Positions 52,190 to 60,000 of a stretch of DNA of 60,000 nucleotides are shown here, piece by piece; position 1 is the first letter of the stretch; each line of letters begins with the position of its first letter. A program made the position numbers and the translations under genes. The notes under the pieces are model-generated. The model was not told where the DNA came from. It made no database searches and was given only the letters and a program-made list of their open reading frames with translations. This stretch comes from Polytrichum commune (taxonomy: Eukaryota; Streptophyta; Polytrichopsida; Polytrichales; Polytrichaceae), in contig OX485804.1 of assembly GCA_950295325.1 (NCBI GenBank), forward strand, positions 58,902,001 through 58,962,000, in the 5' to 3' direction.

Positions 52190-52400
52190 GGAGGGAGAAG
52201 GAAGGGACCCTTAAATATCCTTCCTCCCTCTTCCTTCCCCTGTTACCATTTGGTTTAACGGAAAACGGTTACCAACCGTTTTCCGGCGGTTCCCACCAAC
52301 GGTTTTACTAACATTTTTACCAACGGCTTTCTTTTCCCCCAACCGTCATAAGGCCCGTTATAACCGCCACTTCCGGGCCGTTGGGTAATCTTGGCGCGTC
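52190..52400 (-). promoter_or_regulatory. Promoter of the gag-like ORF: TATA-like box and AACGG cluster
   Basis: On the minus strand, GGATATTTAAGG (about 52211-52222) is a TATA-like box some 240 bp upstream of the ATG at 51973. Just upstream of it, AACGG/CCGTT cores recur in both orientations between 52257 and 52382. They include a perfect 11-bp palindrome with a 3-bp loop, GGAAAACGGTT..AACCGTTTTCC (52260-52284). AACGG is the core of three-repeat MYB (MSA) sites used for mitotic expression in plants. A promoter role is inferred. Confidence 0.5.
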
Positions 52401-52651
52401 CGTTACTTGGTCCGGACCAATGTTTTGGACCATGATTACATGGTCCGCCCATCCTATTTGACGGACCGGTCATAGTACTTATTTAGAGTCGTTTTATCGC
52501 ACGAGGCGGGGTTAGAATACTCTATTTCCTGGTACAATTAATTTTGTCCTAAGAGACCCTATTATCTTCAGATAAGCAAGGTAAAATACGGAAATGGAAT
52601 CCGTATTTCCGTATTTCCGTCTTTCCGTCGAATTTGGACTCCCACAGATCC

Positions 52652-53400
52652 ATAAGTACATGATGTGATAGTTCAAGTCCTAACCCACAACTAAATATGT
52701 TCCATATTGTCCCACAATAAATTAATTATTCAATATGCAAAAACCTAATTGCATGTTGCATGTCCTTTTGTTTGCAAGCCCTAACAGGTTGTGAGACCTA
52801 TGCACGAGTTTATGAAAGCAAGCTTATTATCACAACACTTGAACATTGTTTTTAGCGTAAATTTTTAATATAACAACACATGATATGTAAATGCACCATC
52901 AAAAACGATTTCTTAGCATATTTCTTCCTCACAATGTGTTTATGGACCCTAATGTAAAAACCCCACCCTAAGGTGTCAGTTTTGTAGTCACATGCGTTCC
53001 TAACCCATAGATCCTAATTATATATCAATACAGCAGAGGAATACTTCACACCTTCACAATCGGGCTGGGACAAACCAATCCGTACGTTGGTTCCTTGGAG
53101 GCAAGGGTTTAGGCATCCAACAAGGAACGAGTGTATGGGTGGGTTTGCCCAAATCCTCAAGATTGTTATGCCACATATCCATCTTTAATTGTACTTTGAA
53201 TCCTATGAGCACATTCAATCACGTGGTTAAAGCTGGAGAATTCAGTAGCCAAATCTGGCAGAGGACATCGTTTTGTTGAATATGCACGGTGATCAGAAGA
53301 AGCTCAAATTTGGTCACAGTAAATTCTGACATGCCAAGGGTGGATACAATAATGTAACATTTTCTATCCTCATAGGAGGCCATTCTGTGACCTCTGTGAC
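52652..53400. other. Gene-less DNA
   Basis: AT-rich; I see no gene or repeat with definable ends. Confidence 0.5.
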
Positions 53401-53403
53401 TAA

Positions 53404-53857
53404 GGGCCACTTCACACATGAGACTGAGAGCCCGTGATCAGTACACTTCAAGCACTCTCATTGGTGGAAAAGGCGGAGCCGGTCAAGTTCGCTACTTCAC
53501 ACTACGCTTGAGGGACCACCGGAGTATGTGAATGCAAGATGGATGTAAAGTCTACATGGATTCCTACACGGCATCGAATGGTTTGTGTTTCATGGTCACT
53601 TGGATTATTTTCAAAAACCATCTCTTGGAGGTAGGCCTAACACAAAACCGTTGGGAGACCATGGCACTCCGAACGCTCACAACCGTTGATTTGTTCTATT
53701 TTACTATGCATGAATAGAAATTCATTGAAATAGCATTTGGTCGAGGGCCCGGTCACATAGGAGTTCACACAACACTTGAGGGTCCGCCTTTGGACACTTT
53801 CTTTTGGGTTCTCACAATTTCATGGTCACGGCTCTTGGCTCGTGTGTGAAGTGGCCC
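53404..53857. mobile_element. Tourist-like (PIF/Harbinger) MITE, 454 bp
   Basis: The terminal inverted repeats GGGCCACTTCACACATGAG and CTCGTGTGTGAAGTGGCCC are flanked by TAA on both sides (53401-53403, 53858-53860), the usual 3-bp Harbinger target. Internal words CTTCACACTACGCTTGAGGG and TTCACACAACACTTGAGGG repeat in subterminal positions. The terminus closely resembles that of the Harbinger element at 58863 (GGGCCGCTTTACACAAGGAG). No ORF. Confidence 0.88.
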
Positions 53858-54078
53858 TAAGAAGAAACAAATTCAACTCTTAGGAATTCACAATTTCATA
53901 TGCTCTTGCGAGCGGACGCTTCCAACACACAAACCAACCAGTTGAACATCAGTTCCATGTCCACCTTGTCCATTATATATGTAAAGCGAAATCTAACGCC
54001 ATTACCCTGGGAACGTGGCTTAGGATGTTCTACGAACAAACACTCTATTCACTCCGACCTCCTCTGGACACCGAAGTT

Positions 54079-54101
54079 CTTCTTCTTCTTCTTCTTCTTC
54101 A
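54079..54101. repeat. (TTC)n microsatellite
   Basis: A short run of TTC triplets in non-coding DNA. Confidence 0.8.
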
Positions 54102-54320
54102 GTAAAGCGAAAGGTGGGGTTTCTGTAACCAGAACCTCCTTGTAAATTCAACGTATATCCATGTAATAGCCATTGTTTATTTTCCAATTGCCTCATCGTT
54201 GTCTATTGTAAATTCCTTCCAGGCAAATCGGCTTGACCTTTGAGCAGATGCTGTGTGTATGTAGGTATTATCATTGTCACAATCTTTTGTTGCCCTAAAG
54301 CGATTCTATGAGATTGTTGA

Positions 54321-54447
54321 GGGGCGATTTATACCTATTAATTAAGCTTTAACACGGATCATGTGCGCGCTCTGAGGTTAAGCTGCCTAAGGCCAAAATA
54401 GTGTTAGAATGGGTGACCTTCCTAATACTTGATTTTGTAGTGCATCT
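54321..54447 (+). pseudogene. Degenerate 5S rRNA-like sequence
   Basis: The order and spacing of plant 5S rRNA are recognisable: GGGGCGATTTATACC at the 5' end, a GGATC word, CTCTGAGGTTAAGC (5S: CTCCGAAGTTAAGC), AATAGTGTTAGAATGGG and GGGTGACCTTCC (5S box C: GATGGGTGACCTCC), and a GTAGTGCAT end. The internal promoter boxes A and C are the best preserved. Many substitutions elsewhere make it unlikely to work as rRNA. It is either a dispersed 5S pseudogene or the 5S-derived part of a SINE3 or Cassandra-type TRIM. I cannot see LTR ends around it. Confidence 0.6.
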
Positions 54448-57400
54448 TGTCATTATGGTCCATCCAATCGTAATGGACGTATTCGAGTGAACTGCATGCT
54501 TTCAACCATCCATGTATTGAGTTGGAAACCCATGCTTGCACTTCAGGAGATAGGTGCATGTTGTCTTGTTCATGCTTGTATTTGTGCCTATCACTACCAA
54601 CATATGAGATCTTTAGCAATTGTCTTGCGTTACTGGAAGAAATATGCAAAACTATCAGTGTGGTAGAACTGCGTATTTTTTTTAGTCACGTAGAACAATT
54701 TCTTAACCATTGGACCATTATCCAAACACTTCATAACATGAACCTATATAATATACAGCTTTGGGGTGGCAATTAGCTGGAGCACTCATAGGGTCACCGT
54801 CTTAAGGACTTGGTTTTGAGTTGCTAAACCATTTTCAAGAAAACATTGTTTTGGAGATGTTTTCACATCATAAGCACTTTTAAAGACTATACATTCTAAG
54901 AAATTTAGTATATATTTTTAGAAGTGAAATTTAGTACCTAAGTGATTTAGATGGTGATCCATGTTTTAAGAAAACAAAAATGCTTCTAACTGGTATTTTA
55001 AATGACACTTGAAATTGTAAACATTTTTTGATTTAGTCACAAATTGTATCAATAAATTCCTCTCAATGACCTTTGTCTAGGCATGTTGCTCTTCTTTGTG
55101 ATATGAGAAATCATCAATTGACTAGAAGCATCAGTCTAAGTGATTTAGAAACAATTGTTCTAAAAAGGGAGAATTGCCATGCACCCCGGGCAAGAAGGAA
55201 GTAGCTGAAATGGACATAAACACATGTACATATTTTTGAGGAGTCCGTAATACTTTAGAAATCTCAAAAAACATGGGAACTTTGGTCTAAATACTAACCA
55301 TGTGGACTCGTAGCCTGAGCTCCTATAGTCCACTTGCAAAATCTACACAACTTCAACACCAAACCGAAGTGGCAAGCTAGAACTCTCCAATATCCCAAAA
55401 TTATTGACCCTCGATCATACTTGCTTGAAAAATATACTTAAGCTTATATAATCTCCAACTTATCATATAGCACATAAACACATACACCAAGTCCTTCACG
55501 TGCTCTTCTTCAAAGTGCAGGAAAATGAACCTCTAAGGAAGTCCTATGCAATCTAGAAGACACATAGCCACACCTAGTATCCACGTGCATAAACCAATTT
55601 CTAAAAGGACTTAGAATCGCAAAACACAATGATGCCATGCAAATCGTGCACAGATGGCCAACCTACTGAGATCATGCACGCACACACAAAAAAACACTAC
55701 ACATTTGGGTAATGCATGCACACAAAACAATGCACCTCGTGATAACACCAACCCACCCTGGATTCGTAGATGCACATGTTACACCTCAAAATGTACATGT
55801 CTAGCCAAATTAAACCGACATCGTATGTATAAGAGGAGCGGAAATTAGTCAAACTAGACCATTAATCCCCTCACTCAACGAATCCATACAAATCACAAAA
55901 TTCACATTCACACATGTTAGATATGCCAACCAAGCCAGACATGATAAATATAACCCACAAATAAATGCAATATGCACACAAGGATGAAAAACTAACCCAT
56001 AAAAATAATAAGCGCATGAGCTAGAGGTGTCATTCATATAAACAACCTCAAAACACTCAAAAACCTCCGTCAAAGAATCATAATATACCTCACATACAAA
56101 CAAACAAACACCCAAACTATACCCTAGGAATAACATGACCCATACCTCACTATATTGATATTAAATAAGGCCCACGTACAACAAGGTAGGTCGTAAACTC
56201 TCTCTATTGTACAAAGAAAACTCTTAAACAAGGCTGGACCGATGGGCTCAAATTTACGTTTGTAAAACTACCGATGTTTGGCTTTGTTTTTTTTTTTCCT
56301 TTTAATTCTTTCTTGCAACATGGAAGTGCTTTGGGCTTTGCAAAACTCTTTGAAGTGGAGCAACTTGCAGGTGGCCAACTATTGTAGCTTCGAGAAACCT
56401 AAAGTACTGTAGCTAAAGTCAGTTGAGATGAATCAGCCACAAACCTATAGATAAATCAAAATATTATGTTGGATGGATGAGAAGCATGCTCATATGCGAT
56501 AATTCCCTCTTGTCCAAAAGCACAAGGGACATGAAGTTCATGATCCATTGTCTAATATCTAGGGCTTGTGTAGATGGTGCCACTGGTGGAAGTGGGACAT
56601 CTACCAAAATGCTAGATATGGAGACACACGTAAGTTAGTAGATTTTTGGGCCCTTTGAAATATAAAAGAGCGATGTAGAGTTGGCCTTGCTGTCGTGATA
56701 TTATTTCCAACCTTGAATTAGTCATGAATTTGTTCAACTGCGGAGTGAGTCAGGGTTAGATTAAACTTCACTCTTTAAGTACTGTTCTTCCTCTTTAGTA
56801 TGACATGTTTGGGAAACACAAAAAAGTCGTATCATCGAGGTGTCGTCTTCTCTTTAATATGACAAATGGCGTAAAGTTGTTTTATTATCAAGGGCATACG
56901 AAAACATAAGTAACATGAGCTTTAAAATAAATAAATAAATAAATAAATACATATATATATATATATATATATATACAACAAGTTTAAGCAATATAGATGG
57001 TATGAAATAATAACTTATAACTCCAAATAAATACAAATATTTTCAAGAACTTTTGAAACAGGAGTCCAAAGATCTCTAGTGTTGCCTACCCATGTCCACT
57101 TTGCACTAGTAACCCTAATTCTCATTAAATTCCCAATGATAAGTGAAGTTCCCAAGTAGTTTCCAAGTGAAAATGAATGTATTTTAGATGTACATAACAT
57201 AGATGAAAGGAATTTTAACATTGGCTACCTTTGTAATATGAAAAAACGGAGATTCTAAATGTCACATATTACCTCTAAACTAATGCTATTTCAATGCTCT
57301 TATGTTGGACGAATGATAAGTATACTTGTATGTCATAATTCACTCTCTCCAAACTTGCGAATCTCAAAGCATTGTACATACCAATAAATGTTCAAAACAT

Positions 57401-58860
57401 TAAAAAAAAAAAAAAAACATACAAATTGATGTGTGATGGTCATTGGTTGCAGTTTTAAGAGAGCCAACTTACCCTTTGAGCCCCTTCTCCTTCAATCCGA
57501 ACTAGATGAAAACACAATCTATCATATTATAACACTTAGATTGTTTAATTCACATGAAATGACTCTTGAAGTGGCATGAAAGATCATGGACAAATCTTGT
57601 GGGACACACTTGCGATGATTAAACCACAAACCTACTAGCTATATCCTCTCTTTTTCAAAAGGGTTGGCGGGGGGGCAACTCAAAAAGCAAGACATCTATG
57701 TTGATATGTGCATTTAGGTTGCCTTCGTGAATAGGTTGCTCTTAATTCATGCAAATCTTCTTGGGCCAAATTCAAATTAACCAATAATAAGTTATATTGT
57801 TGGTTATTCATCTTAAATGTTCTTTTGTTATTGTGGTAGTAAATATATAAAATAATTTGGAATGTTGATAAATGAGCATGGGGCAACCTTATTGCACATA
57901 TCAATGCATCCATACCCAGTGTAGCATTGAGATTTACTCATCATAGCTAAAATGCAAGTAACATATTGCACCCAATATGCCATGTAAGCCTGCATGCCCC
58001 AACTTTGTGAGCTCCTATGTGGCTCCTATAAGTTGAAGGTGAGAAAATATGCGACACACTCCTAGTTTTTTTTTGTTTAGTCTTACTTGACCATGGAATT
58101 AGCATCAGAGACCTTGAGTTAGTCTATTGAGAATAAGTCAATATATGGAATGAATCAACCACAAACATGTTGGGGATAGGGTTTAGCCGTATTCTCTAAC
58201 ATGAGCACCATAAATCTCAAGCCAACTTGTCATAGGCGAATGTGCCATGTGGTATTCAAACAATTTGGGTCGTATTTGATCCTAGGTTTTTCATAGATAA
58301 CTCTAGTGGAACAAAAGATGATGTTTATTAAAATTGGATATTTTACCTAGACATAACATGTGTTGATTGTTAGTAGAAACATAACCTCTTGTGCTTGGAT
58401 CTCATACTTTAAGCAAAGCATCAAGATGTTGTGATCCATAAGTGAAGAATGTGTATGGTTTTTGTGTAAAGATTTGTCTCTGATGACCAAAGAGCATTTT
58501 AGAATCGTATCTAAAGAGTGGATATGGTCTAGTATCTTGTAAGATCCATCTCAAGCATATACTAGTTGATGGCGAGGGCTTAAGAGCAAGGAAGCTAGTC
58601 AAGTAGGCGTTAGAACAAATATGAGGTCTCCATGGCCTTAAGTCATCTTTGAGACGTAGATTTGTAGACATGACCAAGAAATAGAGGGTAAGTGTTTATA
58701 ATGAGACGTCATGTCGCATGGACTAGGAAGGGATATACCGAATGGGTGATACCATGAATAATGTAGTTAATGGTTGTGTTACAAGAACATCTAGAAATAA
58801 TAGGAGTTATAGCAAAATTGTGTCCATGTCCTGCAAAACCAGTGGCCCATATTGGGCAAT
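54448..58860. other. Gene-less AT-rich DNA with microsatellites
   Basis: No gene is recognised. A compound (AAAT)n-(AT)n microsatellite lies at about 56926-56975 and a poly-A tract at about 57402-57417. Open frames here are short and AT-driven. Confidence 0.5.
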
Positions 58861-59104
58861 AAGGGCCGCTTTACACAAGGAGTCGAGGCCATCAAAAGTT
58901 GGGGCCGTTTCAACCAAAATTTCATCCCTAATGGCCCCAAGTTCGGCCTCAAGTGGTCATTTTAATAAGAGTATAACCGGGGCCAAGACTCTTGTGTGTA
59001 AAGGCCTTGGGGCCAAATAGTCAAGGCTATTGTATAAAGCCTTGAAAATTCCAGCCCATCTCCCTCTTTCTTCTTTGTCATTTGCTCTTCTTGTTATTTT
59101 CAAG

Positions 59105-60000
59105 ATGGATGAGCATAGGCACAAGGTACTTGTGGCTCTTGTATTCTTCATGGCCATACGGCATGTTATGGTCGTTGTTGCAATATTGCAGCAACTAGCT
59201 TTGCACCAACATTATGGTGCTATGACGATGATGTTTGTGGTTATGGTGGGGGGGAGTGGAGCTCAAAGGGGGGCACGGAGTGTTTGGATGGTTGATCAGA
59301 GGACCAATTTTATGGAGAGGCAATTATTGGGGAGCTATTCGACACATGCATTCAAGCAACATACAAGGTTACTTCCAGAGACTTTTGAATATTTGTGTGG
59401 TGTATTAGCTCCTTCATTAGTTCGATCAGATTCACACATGCGATTGGCCCACGGGTAGATCATTTTAAGGCATTTTTGTGCACCACGTGCGGCTGGGATT
59501 TTTTTGTTTTGAGGCTATTTACCTTCAAGGGTTGAATTAAAGTCTCCCTATAATTACTTAAATTTCAAAAATGGCCCATTTGTTTGCACCCTTTCATTAC
59601 TTATATTGTCTAAGTCACTACAATTTTTTATACTCTATATTCTTTTTAACAACGGCGCATTCTTTTTTCATCCATTTTTGGATAGATAGAAATCCCAATT
59701 ATTATCCATCCTCATGAGTCCTAAACCCATTTACATACCATACTAAACATACCTTCTAGGATCCTTATCTTCAACCCCTATATTAATTTTACAAAAAAAT
59801 AATGGCCCATGTTTTATGTCCATCTAACTTACTTATAATGGGATTGTTTACATTTAATGGCCCCTTCATTATTTGGAATTCCTTTATAATTTTTATTTCA
59901 AATGATTTTAATCCTCTCTATATTATGCCGCACGTCGTTTTTAAAATGTACTAAGTGATCTACCCATGGATTGGCCATTCCTGTTCGAACTCGAGTTGCA
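59105..60000 (+). pseudogene. Harbinger transposase (HARBI1-like nuclease), N-terminal part, interrupted
   Basis: The ORF opens at ATG 59105 (MDEHRHKVLVALVFFMA), 66 bp after the TATA box. It reaches the family motif FKQHTRLLPETFEYLCGVLA followed by PSLVRSDSHMRLA. The hAT MITE begins immediately afterwards at 59450. Beyond it, after the duplicated 8 bp, the frame resumes as IPVRTRVA, which is the next conserved stretch of plant Harbinger nucleases. The DDE catalytic residues lie outside the window. The insertion makes this copy inactive. The hydrophobic N-terminal run is unusual for the family. Confidence 0.75.
59450..59968 (+). mobile_element. hAT-type MITE, copy 3 (519 bp), inside the Harbinger transposase
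   Basis: The ends are CACGGGTAGATCATTT and AGTGATCTACCCATG, with a perfect 8-bp duplication GATTGGCC (59442-59449, 59969-59976). The orientation matches the copy at 44432. Removing the element and one duplicate restores the transposase reading frame. Confidence 0.93.

Larger units (their letters stand above)
48524..52646 (-). mobile_element. 4.1-kb GC-rich, CCGG-dense element with gag-like ORF
   Basis: Base composition changes sharply against the AT-rich surroundings, and TCCGGA/CCGGAT words recur throughout. The ends are TGTGGGAACACG and GGACTCCCACA, so the element reads TG..CA from either side. The flanks GATCA (48519-48523) and GATCC (52647-52651) match at 4 of 5 bases, like an eroded 5-bp target duplication. 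The minus strand carries a TATA-like promoter (about 52215), a gag-like coding region (51973-49902) and a possible AATAAA signal (about 49614). I could not find a second LTR, a primer-binding site or a polymerase. It may be a large solo LTR, a non-autonomous LTR element, or a DNA element with 8-bp TIRs. Confidence 0.6.
58863..60000 (+). mobile_element. PIF/Harbinger element, left end (continues beyond window)
   Basis: It begins GGGCCGCTTTACACAAGGAG after a TAA (58860-58862), as expected of Harbinger elements. An inverted copy of this terminus (GACTCTTGTGTGTAAAGGCC) lies at about 58987-59006, before a TATAAAG box at 59033-59039 and a transposase ORF at 59105. The right end is outside the window. 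A hAT MITE is inserted at 59450-59968. Confidence 0.75.

Noticed and set aside
48524-52646. Complete LTR retrotransposon with two LTRs
   Set aside because: The two ends share only short terminal TG..CA motifs; I could not find a direct repeat several hundred bases long, a primer-binding site or polymerase domains.
56926-56975. Compound AT-rich repeat considered as an origin or matrix attachment site
   Set aside because: It is a simple (AAAT)n-(AT)n microsatellite with no supporting context.
1-60000. CRISPR arrays, operons, bacterial-type signals, tRNA genes
   Set aside because: None seen by eye. The tandem repeats found have periods of 200-300 bp and lack spacer structure; a tRNAscan run would be needed to exclude tRNAs fully.

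Overview
The window is nuclear DNA of a land plant. It holds AT-rich genes split into many short exons by GT-AG introns, and the intergenic DNA is full of small transposons. All three host genes are recognisable from the exons: the 3' end of a fatty-acid alpha-dioxygenase, a complete F-box gene resembling FBXO15, and a complete callose synthase of the GSL8/GSL10 (CalS9/10) type. An FBXO15-like gene, medium-sized introns and low GC make a bryophyte or other non-seed plant my best guess. That is inference, not proof.

Layout. 1-897 (+): last two coding exons of alpha-dioxygenase. 2176-9446 (-): 13-exon FBXO15-like F-box gene, convergent with the dioxygenase; its introns carry foldback MITEs and a 3-unit tandem repeat. 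10.5-12.5 kb: a pair of related repeats in inverted orientation. 12884-13175: a near-perfect foldback MITE. 15033-38071 (-): a 51-exon callose synthase whose reading frame I could follow from the start codon to the stop codon. 38.1-39.4 kb: its CT/GA-rich leader and a duplicated, GC-richer upstream region.

From 39.4 kb to the end I see no host gene. This part contains a roughly 300-bp tandem duplication, three copies of a 0.5-kb hAT-type MITE each with a perfect 8-bp target duplication, and a 4.1-kb GC-rich, CCGG-dense element at 48524-52646. That element holds a broken gag-like ORF with its own TATA-like promoter. A Tourist-like MITE with a TAA target duplication, a decayed 5S-rRNA-like sequence, and the left end of a PIF/Harbinger element follow. 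The Harbinger transposase ORF is interrupted exactly by one of the hAT MITEs.

The genes do not form a pathway together. Callose synthase makes beta-1,3-glucan at the plasma membrane and cell plate. The F-box protein probably feeds substrates to an SCF ubiquitin ligase. Alpha-dioxygenase starts an oxylipin pathway. The least ordinary items are the CCGG-dense element, the linked Harbinger/Tourist/hAT nesting, the FBXO15-like gene in a plant, and the intronic foldback family shared by two neighbouring genes. I found no clear sign of a wholly new biological system.
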